Assembly (NCBI GenBank): GCA_022478985.1
Contig: JAKSZP010002679.1
Span: forward strand, 1 to 64,000
DNA length: 64,000 nucleotides
Origin: Massospora cicadina
Taxonomy: Eukaryota > Entomophthoromycota > Entomophthoromycetes > Entomophthorales > Entomophthoraceae
Direction of reading: 5' to 3'
Every line of letters begins with the position of its first letter. Position 1 is the first letter of the stretch. The notes beneath the pieces were generated by a model. That model was not told the origin of the DNA. It saw only the letters and a list, made by a program, of their open reading frames with translations, and did no database searches. Positions 20,991-30,540 of the stretch are shown here, one piece after another. The position numbers were made by a program, and so were the translations under genes.

Positions 20991-22010
20991 ATGTACATGT
21001 ATTGTGCATGCTTTACAGTAAATATTATAAACCCAGATAGTATCTGAGTTTATGATTTCTTTGCAGATTGGGTTCCTGGTCCCCCTCCAGGGCATTTCTT
21101 ACCCTTAGTTGCACCGTTAAGTGCACTGCTTGCTATGATGCTCACCTATGTTGTATTATTTTTATTATTAAAGTTGCCCATCTTTCCTGTGTATGATTAT
21201 ACAAATTTGCTGTTCAAATCAAATTGTAGTAACTAAAGTGATTGTTATGAGAAAGAAAAGCAATTCAAAAATAAAAATTTAAATAGTTCAAAAAATATAA
21301 AATTTTAAAATCATTATTATGGAGAACAAAATGATAATTTGGTTATTGAAAAAAAGAAACTGATTTACAATTCAAAATAAGCAAATAGCACATATATGGG
21401 CAAAATAACAAATTACACTTAAAGGTGAAATGGGCAAAAAACAATTACACTTAAAGATGAAATTTCCTGTTTAAGGGTTAAGTCAGATCAGGCAGTCATC
21501 TAACCATCTCAAATGCCCATCAATAACCCTCATATAATATTTTGTTCCAATTTCCATGCGCAAGGGCAGCCATGGCTTAAATGGCTTAGAATCTTTCCAT
21601 ATAAATAAAATTCGCACAGAAAATTTGAGGTTTGAAATGTATCCTAAGCCGTTTAAATGACCGAACAATATATACTCCGACGAAGGGTTTTCTTAAACTA
21701 AATTTCCAAGTTGTAAATAGTTCTATAATCCAATTTTATTATGTTAATTCGATCTCACTTAAATTAAACCAGATTCCAACATTTAAAAATCCATTAACCT
21801 GATAGCTGCATATCGTCTATACCAATTTCACCGAATTTATGATGAACCAATTCCAATTCCAAATTGCCATCCGTTTCACATCCACTCCATTTCTAGATTA
21901 GTGGTTAACTATTCGGTGCCACCTTTAGAAACCTGGACCCTCATTTTTAACCCGAACCATTAATAACAGGACCATCGTATACCAACCTTACGAATGCAAA
22001 TTATAATAAA
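20991..22010. other. AT-rich non-coding sequence
   Basis: About 1 kb with no supported gene, no terminal repeats and no match to the other repeats in the window apart from general AT richness. It separates LINE B from the Helitron-derived block. Confidence 0.5.
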
Positions 22011-22447
22011 CCAGCCGATTTACCCGTGCTTCGCTACAGTATCTATAGAAGTTCAGATATTCGAATTCATTAATTCACATTTTATATTACAGATAAACAA
22101 AACCACTCAGCCAAATCTAAAAGCTCAATCAAAATAAATCAAAAACCACCAACCACTCAGCTAAACCTAACTGAACTTATCAAATCAACTAATAACTAAT
22201 CACCCTTCAAACTAAAATGTGTCCAGTTGATTCGACCAAAAGCCATCAACCACTCGGCCAAACAAAAAAACCTATCGAATCAATCAAATAACACCAAACT
22301 GCTACCCGAAACATCTCTACACTTAAAATCATTGAATATATGACATATTTTCTAAACTACTAAATCAACTTCTACTTGACTTGCCAAAGTATTTATTAAT
22401 TAGGGAACCAAATTAGGCAGGTTTTTTAAAATATATAAACCTAACAT
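22011..22447 (-). mobile_element. Non-autonomous Helitron copy, decayed end
   Basis: The left end carries the Helitron 3' terminus in minus orientation: ACCCGTGCTTCGCTAC next to CCAG (decayed CTAG) at 22011-22014. The following 320 bp (CCACTCAGCCAAA-rich, then CACCAAACTGCTA) match 50580-50900 and 22851-23130. The right boundary is taken where another decayed terminus begins. Confidence 0.6.
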
Positions 22448-22850
22448 CCAGATACTTGTGCTTCGCCACGGTATTTAAAGTTTATCAGATGATAAACTCA
22501 CACTGACACCTATAGGCTGTGCCAACGCTAATCTGGAGCCACTCGGACTAACAGCTCCGCTGTTGCCCTCGTGGCTGGTGAGCTGATTATCCTAACTGCT
22601 TAATCTACTTAAAACTATAATACTGATTTTGGTAAGTTTCAGGTGAGCAATTTGGTGAACTATTTAATAATATTTGTCAATTCTCACCCACTCGCCCAAA
22701 TAGATTTAATCTATCATACTCGACAGTTTCAGGTTCGATCTTATTTGCCAATTTCCATCCACTCACCCAAATAGGTTGATCTTATCAGACTCGAAGTTTT
22801 CAGATGTCAGTCAATAGGTGTCAGTATGTCAGTTAAATTTTATTTAGATA
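22448..22850 (-). repeat. Second decayed Helitron 3' end and filler
   Basis: CCAG at 22448-22451 followed by TACTTGTGCTTCGCCACGG, a weaker version of the 3' hairpin block. After that come short GGTGAGCTGATTATCC-like and CTCGCCCAAATAG-type repeats. No coding potential. A full Helitron cannot be delimited. Confidence 0.45.
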
Positions 22851-24559
22851 CTAGCGGAGTTACCCGTGCTTCGCTACGGTTTCTATAGAATTTCAGGTGA
22901 TTCGAATTGATTAATTTAGATTTTATATATAGTTAAGCAATAACTACTCGGCCAAATCTAATTGCTCAATCAAAGCAACCAAAACCACCAACCACTCAGC
23001 TAAAACTAACTGAACTTATCAAATCAACCAATTACTAATCACCCCCAAAGCTAAATTGTATCTTGTCGATTCGACCAAAAACCATCAACCCACTCGGCCA
23101 AGGAAAATAAATATATCAAATCAATCAAATTCTAAATTATTTTAGTTTTTATATTGGTAGATAGCTATCAATAAGTTCATAAACCATTAAACCTATTAAA
23201 AATTCAAACCTTCAACCACTTAGCTAAAATCAGTAAAGCCTGCCAAATTAACTAAACCATCAATCACTTACCTGAAACTATTGAGCCTATCGAATCAACC
23301 AAAAAATAAACCACTACTCAGCAAAACCAATTACGGAACTTGCAACAGCCACAAACCACCAACCCCTTATCAAAACCTATGAAAAAATCGAATTAAATGA
23401 ATATGAAAATACCCAGCCAAATTACTATATAATTCCCATTTGAAATATATGTTCTAGATCTTAAATAGAACTGATATTTAAATTTATATGATTATTTTAA
23501 ATAATTACATATTAACATTCCGTTCCCAAACTTTATAGAATACTTGTGCCAAGTTTTGTGATTTTTTGGTTATTTGATCGAGATAATGCATTCGGTATAA
23601 ATAAATAAACAGAATGATAGTTTTGTAAAGAAAAGTTTGGCTAATTCTTGTTGATACCCAGTTTAGCACAGATTTGTTTTTGGGCTTTAAGTTTACCTGA
23701 TGATCCTAATCAATTCTTTTTTATATTTGTATATGGTTATCGATAATATTAAAAAATCAAATTATATTGAATCAATATAAAATTACCAACTATTCAGCCA
23801 TGCCCAATTAAACCTATCGAATTAACTAAACCACTTGACGCACCAATGCCCCGAGCCGAGATAGCGAATAGCAAAGGCGGTCCATGGAGTTCCTGGCCTA
23901 TCATACGCCGCGCGTGGAGGTTTTCCGGATTTTATCCTCCTTTCCCATACATTCGATTTCCCTTAATCGGTGCGGTATCCTCCCCAGGTCGGCCCACCTC
24001 GAATAAAATACTTTTAACTAAACCACTTAGCTAAAAAAATTAGATTAAAAATCAACCAATCACCAACCGCTTCGTAACCAAAACTAAATGTATCGAAATA
24101 ACCAAAATCACCAACCACTTACCAAAACCAATTAAATTATCGAATCAACCAATCACTAACTTCTTTTATTAAAACCATTAAATTTAATCAACCCAAAACC
24201 ACCAACCGCTCAACAAACCATTTAACTATCGAATCAACTGTATCAAACTTCACGGCTGTAACAATATACCAAGTTCCATTGAAAACATATAAAATTTTAA
24301 CTTGTTACAAATAAAACTTTTTATTTTATTATGAAAAAGAAAATCGGGCTTCAAGCTGTACACGGACCCCCTCCCGTCCACCTATAGCCAAATTTTCAGA
24401 GCTCTACATGCTCTAGTTTTGGCTGGGCATCGCGCACACACAAACACACACGCACACAAACACACACACGCACACACACACACACGCACACAAACACACA
24501 CACGCACACACACACACACACGCACACACACACACACGCACACAAACACACACACGCGC

Positions 24560-24598
<39 letters not shown>

Positions 24599-24636
24599 AA
24601 CACACACATTTGCTTTTATATATATAAGATAGAAGA
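22851..24636 (-). mobile_element. Non-autonomous Helitron, 1.8 kb
   Basis: On the minus strand it starts with TCTTCTATCTTATATATAT (5' TC end, 24636 downward) and ends with a hairpin (CCGTAGC, GAA, GCACGG), nine bases and CTAG at 22854-22851, followed by a T. This is the canonical Helitron structure: 5' TC, 3' CTRR with a hairpin about ten bases upstream, no terminal inverted repeats. The interior is non-coding and rich in CCACTCAGCNAAA blocks. Its 5' end touches the 3' end of the next Helitron directly. Confidence 0.75.
24433..24608. repeat. (CA)n microsatellite with CG and AA interruptions
   Basis: About 175 bp of CA repeat with regular CACACG and CACAAA variants, lying just inside the 5' terminus of the non-autonomous Helitron. 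The corresponding place in the other Helitron 5' end (50540-50565) has the short seed CAGACAGACACACATTC, so the tract probably expanded from it. Confidence 0.9.
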
Positions 24637-24796
24637 CTAGCAGAATACCTGTGCTTTGCAACGGAGTTTCATGTTGTACATAATAGAAAATGTTAGTTTA
24701 ATTAATAAAGTTCAATTAAAGTAGGTTTCTTATAAATAAATAGCTGTTGCCCACAACTTTGTGTGGTTTTCAAATTAATGTGATAATAATAGTATG

Positions 24797-25032
24797 AGTA
24801 CCCGACATGCATTGCAATGCCACTCAAAGATAGAAAGTGTTTGTGTTTTAATTCTGTTTATTTAAGCACTTTTGGATACACAATATTTTTTGTTTTTCTA
24901 TCTGGTGCATACATGAATAAATCAGAAGGTTTTCCAATGTGTGAGCAGGCCACATATAGCTATCCATGTGAGAAACATGGATTTTTCAAATTTAGTCCAC
25001 ACACTTGTAGTGATTGTCCCTGTGCTTTGTTG
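24797..25032 (-). pseudogene. Helitron helicase C-terminus
   Basis: Minus-strand reading from the LTR-3 junction: N-K-A-Q-G-Q-S-L, then VCGLNLKNPCFSHG, stop, LYVACSHIGKPSDLF and KTKNIVYPKVL. This is the conserved end of Helitron PIF1-like helicases (motif VI contains the V-A-x-S-R region; here R is His, and the preceding Gln is a TAG stop). It joins directly to the V-R-L-T-F-A-M-T-I end of the 29944-30099 piece across LTR-3. Confidence 0.88.
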
Positions 25033-25037
25033 ATGGT
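25033..25037. repeat. Target-site duplication of LTR-3, left
   Basis: ATGGT just before the LTR start TGTGAG; repeated at 29939-29943. On the minus strand these bases are part of the helicase codons for T-I. Confidence 0.85.
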
Positions 25038-25834
25038 TGTGAGATCTGCCAACGGATGCCACAAATATCTTGTTTAAAGTGAAAAATTTACTTTTTAATA
25101 AAAGTAATAAATATTGCTTTGTTAAAGTTTTTTTAAGTTTTTTATTGTAGAAGCAGGGCAAACCCAAAAAAGGTCATTTTCTCAATACTAGAATTCCTAT
25201 TTAAACTAGTTCAAATTTTGAGACCATGGGTTTTTGAGGCTAAAGTATATAAAGCTGAGTCATCCAAATTAGGGAATATAGGCTTTAGCCTATCAGATCA
25301 AAGATAAATTTTTTGAGGCAAAACTGACCTGTGTAGTGACATTTTGATAAATTGTATCCAATCACCAGTGAGTAAAATCTTCTCACCTTGACGGTGGTCA
25401 GACTTGTGTGGTAATGATTGGTTAATTTGTACCCTATCATCATCAAATAAAATCTTCTCACCTCGACAGTGGTCAGACTCATGTGGTAATGATTGGTTAA
25501 TTTGCACCCTATCATTGTCAAATAATATCTTCTCACCTCAGAGGTGATCAAACCTGTGTGGTAACAAACTCCCCAAATTTGGCCAAAAAGTCAGAGTAAT
25601 CCTATTATTAGTTATTACCTTTTTAAGCTGATTTTGGTTATAAACCATATTTTTCTGATAGTTAGGATTCCACCAAGAATCTGCCAAGGACTTTTTGCCG
25701 TGGGTACTCATATCATTGATAACCACAATATTATTTGAAGATTGGGCAGGTAATAGCAAATCATGGTAGCAGATTCAGGGGCACTTGTACCTCCAACATT
25801 CTTTTTCTTAAGTTGAGAAGGAGATTGTCTGACA
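25038..25834 (-). repeat. LTR-3 3' LTR
   Basis: From TGTGAGATCTG to GATTGTCTGACA. It contains two to three internal imperfect copies of a GTGGTCAGACT..GTGGTAATGATTGG unit (25385-25515), also present in the other LTR, which may be regulatory tandem repeats. Confidence 0.85.
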
Positions 25835-25845
25835 TTGCTCCCCTC
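25835..25845 (-). other. LTR-3 polypurine tract
   Basis: Minus-strand GAGGGGAGCAA directly before the 3' LTR start TGTCAGAC. Confidence 0.7.
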
Positions 25846-25869
25846 AAGAATGTTAGGAGGGGTGTAGGG

Positions 25870-26241
25870 TCATAGGAAGTGGCCATATACCCATTTTATG
25901 ATAATTTCTGTAGCCAAAGTCTTTATAGAATACTCATTTCCTCTCTTATACATGATAGTAAATGGCCCCTCCCAGATTGATCCAAGTTTGCCACTATGGG
26001 AAGTTTTGCAATTGTGGTAATATAAAACCCTATACAACACTTGGTAAGAAGGTAGAGGAGCTTGGAGCTCATTGGCAGCTTGACCTTCTTTAGTAACAAT
26101 TTTTGCAAGGTTGGTATAATGTATAGGTAAGGCAGAAAGTGGGTACTCAACCATGCAAGAGTATTCCTTCTTGCTGGGTTCTTTATTGGCTAGAACTAAG
26201 GGGACTTCATAATTGAGCAATGACAAGAACCCTTGCTTCAT
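25870..26241 (-). pseudogene. LTR-3 integrase C-terminal tail
   Basis: An open 123-codon stretch. The last 50 residues (KLGSIWEGPFTIMYKRGNEYSIKT) show the GPY/F-like module found at the C-terminus of Ty3-type integrases, ending in a V-Y-G-H-F-L block. The preceding 70 residues resemble the helical linker after the integrase core. The D,D-35-E core is absent. Confidence 0.7.
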
Positions 26242-26278
26242 ATTGATAATGCCATCATATTAATCATAAACTGAGTAC

Positions 26279-26809
26279 CTATAAGCATATCATAAGCGTT
26301 ATTATCCAAAGCCACTGTGGGGCTGATAGAATAAGCTTCCCAATATGAATAGGAAGGGACGAGTAAGCACCCAGTGCATGGGTGTTGTTAGGACCAGCAG
26401 TTCCAAAGTCTTGGTTGTACTCCAAGTCAGGTGCAAGTTTAATCTTTTTCATCAACTTGGAGGAGATTATGTTCACCGAGGAGCCTGTATCTAAGATAGC
26501 CATCACCCAAACTTTTTGGATAACCACTTCAACCTTTGTAAGTATCCCCCCAAAAGTGGGCAATAGCGCTAAGACCTCCTTAAGATGGAAAGTGGTGGTT
26601 AATTTGCAAGTGGTCTTGGGGTAATTTTCCTGGATGGACTGCATGGTATGGCCATGCTGGAGAGGGCAAATAAGGTGAGACAACACCTCATCTGCATCGC
26701 TGGTAGTGTCAATAACAGCTGGCTCCCCTAGAACTTGGCAAAGATACATCTCTTCAGGTATGGTGGCTTCATCTAATCCTCCAGCATTCAAGCAATTGGG
26801 GACTTCCAC
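26279..26809 (-). pseudogene. LTR-3 retropepsin-like protease
   Basis: 176 codons open. The active-site block VMAILDTGSSVNIISSKLM (residues about 104-122) has the intact D-T-G-S triad, followed by the flap-like region. Retropepsins cut the Gag-Pol precursor. The upstream half (ICPLQHGHTM...) is the linker from Gag. The piece runs almost directly into the integrase tail at 26241, marking the deletion of RT. Confidence 0.8.
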
Positions 26810-26957
26810 TTCAGCAGGTACTCCTACAATGAAATAGCTGACCTCATCTGTACCCCCTCAGAATCATCCCCTGGGGTATTAATAATGTGAGGTAATGGCA
26901 TAAGTTGTTTAAATGAGTCAGGCACATGAGATTTGTCAGCAATAGATGTGCCTTTCC

Positions 26958-27473
26958 CTACGCTGACATTGCTTTTCCCTGCTCCTGTTCCTTGGCATCA
27001 GCTTTCTTTTTCCAGCACACAGCCTCCTTGTGTCCAAACTTGTTGCAGTATTTGCACCGAGGGCGTTTAGGACGTTTTGCTTTAGGGCTTTTCTCTTCAG
27101 GGCCCATTATCTGAAGGGGCTCCTTCTTGTCTTCAATAGCTAGGGCTTGAGGCTTAGGCTTTGAATCTTCAATGGTTAAAATGCAAGGATGAGATACTGC
27201 TCCACGTGGAAGTTTGGGCTTATAGAAATCAGCAACGTCTATTAACGCCTCCTTGATGTCTTGAATGGTATGGAAATAGCGTTTAACTGAGGTGATGTGC
27301 ATCACTAACGGAGGGTAAGAAGCCACTCCAGTCAAAACAGCGGCTACAGCATCATCCAAAGTCAACATCTTTGAGGTTAACAACATCTGTGCTTCCATAT
27401 AGAATCGTTCCACAAAGGTGACCACTGGCTCTCCTTTTTGGATACTCATACGCATAAAAGCTTGCTTTTTCAT
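26958..27473 (-). pseudogene. LTR-3 Gag, capsid end and zinc knuckle
   Basis: 171 codons. The first part (FVERFYMEAQMLLTSKMLTL, DDAVAAVLTGVASYPPLVMH) resembles the helical capsid domain of Ty3-like Gag. The C-terminal zinc knuckle CKYCNKFGHKEAVC follows a basic KAKRPKRPR stretch. The same capsid sequence is recognisable, in broken form, at 60240-60480. The upstream Gag runs in other frames to 27474-27990. Confidence 0.75.
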
Positions 27474-27987
27474 ACTTAAAGCCTGTTTTTGCCAAACGTG
27501 TTTATGAGAGCCTCTTCAATCTTGGACCAAGTGCAAAGAGCATCCATGTGGGGGACCATCACCTCCTGTGCCATGCAGCCCAAACAGGTAAGTATATGTT
27601 TGGCCTTCTGACAATCTGTTGCCCCTTCCATAGTTGCTTCATAGATGTATAAGAATGAAGCAATGTTGCCTTCTCCTGGAAAAAACTTGTCTTTGAACGT
27701 CGGTTTGAATGAACTAGAATCACCACCAGTAAGGGTATGAATAGCTGGAGCTTCTGCTTCTTAGGTTTTGGAGTGGTAGTTTAACTGATCAAAGGTACAT
27801 GAAAGGTGATCAAACTGATCTTGCATGGCTTCAAGATGGGTTTCCATTTTGGTGAGGGCTTCTAGGAGCTCAGATTCACATAGTCTTAGTCGAGCTTTGA
27901 TCCCTAATTTATGAGTTTCAAGATCTTCCATTCAGCTCTCCATTGCATTGACTTGAAAACGAAGTTGTGACACCAGTGAGCTTAGGT

Positions 27988-29030
27988 TTAATTGAGCATT
28001 TCCACGGCTTCCACGCGGTTCTTCAGCTCTTCTTTCATTTGTTTACACCCTTCATCATCATGAGATTGGGAGCCTGGGACTTGTACTCCCTCCTTAATCT
28101 TTTCATACTTCTGCTCAACCTGCATTAATTGACTAAATACTTCCTTCAACAGCGCAGGGCTTTCCAGCGAAGCTTTTACCACTTTTGCTTTGATTTTGCA
28201 TTCAGTCAAGTGACATGCCAAATATTTGGTATTTTCAAATGAAGCTTTGAGAGATAGCTCCTTTTCTAGCTGAACAACCTTGGCCGCAAGGGTGGTGATG
28301 GCGCTAGAGGGTTCAAGCAACAGATGGCGTTCAAGCTCATCAATGCACAAAAAGGCCTGAATTAACTGTCGCTCCACCACAGCCACACGCTGTTCATATT
28401 CCTCTTGGGGACGGAGTCAGGGGCTGAAAGGTCATGGTGCGTTTGCTCATTGCGCTTTTCAAGTTCTTTATCAAACTCCTCCAACAATGAGTGAGTGCTA
28501 GCGGAGGAAGCGTTCAATTCATCCCAGAATATCTTCATGGCCTCCTCAATATACTTTACAATACCAGTATCCATAGTAGTAAGTCAATCATGCAGCTTTA
28601 TGATGAAGTTATGATTAGCTTCCACACTAGATCTAACTGCTCAAAGATGTTCAGAGGTCAGTTGGTACAACTTATTATAAGCTAAATTCAGAGCTGCATG
28701 AGTATCTAGGTGGTGATGAAACTCTTTGTGATGTCTGGCTAAGAGATGCATCATGTGTACCAAGGCAGGGTGAGCAAACTTGTGCACGTAGGTGGCCAAA
28801 TTTGTAAGCTTACCATAGGTCTCTGGGAGGACACTAGCCTCATAGAGAAACAAGTGGCATTCCTCAACCAACAACACTCGTTTGCAGGATGCAATGTCAC
28901 CAGGGTTAAGGATACCATGAGTAAGGTCTCTCACAGCTTCAGTGGCTGGCCAGGTGATGTGACAAGACTCAGGTATTAATATGCGCTCAAATTGTTCTTC
29001 TCCAAACATCAAAGCAGTAGGGCTATCCAT
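27988..29030 (-). pseudogene. LTR-3 Gag N-terminal and coiled-coil part
   Basis: Three frames in order: 29030-28641 starting M-D-S-P-T-A-L-M-F-G with a His-rich helix, 28574-28362, and 28386-27988, the last with long heptad-like stretches (KVVQLEKELSLKASFE) typical of a coiled coil. The first ATG lies about 93 bases downstream of the primer-binding site, the expected place for a Gag start. Frames shift twice. Confidence 0.6.
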
Positions 29031-29122
29031 TCAATCATCATCTTCAGTCCCTTCCCCATTTTGCACCTAATGAGTGACACTCTCCATTTCTTTAATACTT
29101 ATCAAAGTATTCAGGGTGAAGT

Positions 29123-29140
29123 CCCCTGTAGTGAGCACCA
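29123..29140 (-). other. LTR-3 primer-binding site (tRNA type)
   Basis: Minus strand TGGTGCTCACTACAGGGG, two bases from the 5' LTR edge. It begins TGG, complementary to the CCA end of a tRNA. The same TGGTGCTCACTACAGGG occurs at 59812-59828 before another Gag-like ORF. The tRNA species was not identified. Confidence 0.7.
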
Positions 29141-29142
29141 GT

Positions 29143-29938
29143 TGAGGATCCACTGACGGATGCCACAAATATCTTGTTTAAAGTGAGAAATTTACTTTTT
29201 AATAAAAGTAATAAATAGCGCTTTGTTAAAGTTTTTTTAAGTTTTTTATTGTAGAAGCAGGGCAAACCCAAAGAAAGGTCCTCTTCTCAATACTAATATT
29301 TTCTATTTAAACTAGTTCAAGTTTTGAGACCATGGGTTTTTGAGGCTAAAGTATATAAAGCTGAGGCATCCAGATTAGATATAGGCTTTTGGCCTATCAG
29401 ATCAAAGATAAATTTTTTGAGGCAAAACTGACCCATGTGGTAACGTTTTGATAAATTGTATCCAATCACCAGTGAGTAAAATCTTCTCACCTTGACGGTG
29501 GTCAGACTCATGTGGTGATGATTAGTTAATTTGCACCCTATCATCATCAATTAAAATCTTCTCACCTCAATGGTGGTCAGACTCATGTGGTAATGATTGG
29601 TTAATTTGCACCCTATCATCATTGAGTAATTTCTTCTCACCTTGGAGGTGATCAAACCTGTGTGGTAACAAACTCCCCAAATTTGGCCAAAAAGTCAGAG
29701 TAATTCTATTATTAGTTATTAACTTTCTAAGCTGTTTTTAGTTATAAACCATATTTTTCTGATAGTTAGGATTCCACCAAGAATCCGCCAAGGACTTTTT
29801 GCCATGGGTACTCATATCATTGATAACCACGATATTATTTGAAGATCAGGCAGGTGATGGGCCAATCATGGTAGCAGATTTGGGGGCACTCATACCTCCA
29901 ACATTCTTTTTCTTAAGTCGAGAAGGAGATTGTCAACA
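29143..29938 (-). repeat. LTR-3 5' LTR
   Basis: From TGAGGATCCACTGACGG to GAGATTGTCAACA. It is nearly collinear with 25038-25834, with scattered substitutions. It carries the same internal GTGGTCAGACT repeat cluster (29500-29610). Confidence 0.85.
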
Positions 29939-29943
29939 ATGGT
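29939..29943. repeat. Target-site duplication of LTR-3, right
   Basis: ATGGT, identical to 25033-25037. Confidence 0.85.
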
Positions 29944-30431
29944 CATTGCAAATGTGAGTCGCACTGGAAACTGTAAATGTCTGAATTCAAATGGCATATC
30001 TGTTGGAATCATTGGGATGCGTGGCAACAGTACATCTTCTCCTTTAAATTTTTCATATAAGATTGTAGCTTCAATGAGATTGTTCATCATCTTTTTCACT
30101 GAAAGCTTGGTACCATTGCAAAGCTATGGTAGATTGATAATTCAGAGAAGAATGATAGGCACACCAACCATCTAGTACTAAAAAAATGATAGGCACACCA
30201 ATTTTCAATATTAAAACATGTGGCGGCATACCTGGCAAATCAAATGAATTCAAGAATTCAGTTAAAAAGTTGACAACTTCATCTTGATTCATTACAGTAT
30301 CAATGGACTTATATGTTGTCACTACACCTGGTATTTTATTTTGAATGCTAATTGATGGCATTGACATCATTGTTTTTGGCTGCTAGTATAGCACGTGAAC
30401 TTAGCCACTGATGATTTTTGTAATTCTGTGC
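29944..30431 (-). pseudogene. Helitron helicase, central C-terminal piece
   Basis: Minus-strand order from the LINE 1 junction: AQNYKNHQWL (30430-30400), then IQNKIPGVVTTYKSIDTVMN, DEVVNFLTEFLNSFDLPGMP, KIGVPII, LCNGTKLSVKKMMNNLIEAT, IPMIPTDMPFEFRHLQFPVR and LTFAMTI at the LTR-3 junction. These are hallmark segments of Helitron helicases. After KIGVPII the frame is broken by a 34-bp duplication-like insert (30151-30201). Confidence 0.88.
30151..30201. repeat. 17-bp duplication flanking 17-bp filler
   Basis: AATGATAGGCACACCAA occurs at 30151-30167 and again at 30185-30201, separated by CCATCTAGTACTAAAAA. Conserved helicase codons (G-V-P-I-I) are duplicated. It looks like a tiny 5'-truncated LINE insertion with target duplication, or break-repair filler. 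Confidence 0.75.
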
Positions 30432-30446
30432 AATATTTGGGAAACC
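30432..30446. repeat. Target-site duplication of LINE 1, left
   Basis: AATATTTGGGAAACC, repeated exactly at 35705-35719. In the helicase frame it encodes part of G-F-P-N-I. Confidence 0.92.
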
Positions 30447-30540
30447 AACTTTTCTCTCTTGTTGCAATCACTTTTGCAACTTATTCAATTCAAGTATGAG
30501 TTTAGTTTGATAATCTCACAGAGGAGATTAGTCTGCGCCC

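Larger units (their letters stand above)
25038..29938 (-). mobile_element. LTR-3: Gag-protease LTR element lacking RT
   Basis: A 4.9-kb element with two LTRs of about 797 bp, 5-bp target duplication ATGGT, a tRNA-type primer-binding site and a polypurine tract. The interior (25835-29142) encodes a long Gag, a retropepsin and the C-terminal end of an integrase, but no RT, RNase H or catalytic integrase core: protease ends near 26280 and the integrase tail begins at 26241. It is therefore a deletion derivative that would depend on a relative for movement. It was inserted into the Helitron helicase. Confidence 0.88.

Noticed and set aside
22850..22860. Third direct CTAG|TC Helitron junction
   Set aside because: The base pair before CTAG is TA on the plus strand, so no 5' TC end is adjacent.
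24382..24661. Open frames of Cys-Val or Thr-His repeats
   Set aside because: They are translations of the CA microsatellite on both strands.
25385..25515. CRISPR-like array (repeated GTGGTCAGACT units)
   Set aside because: Two to three imperfect tandem units inside an LTR, without unique spacers or cas genes.
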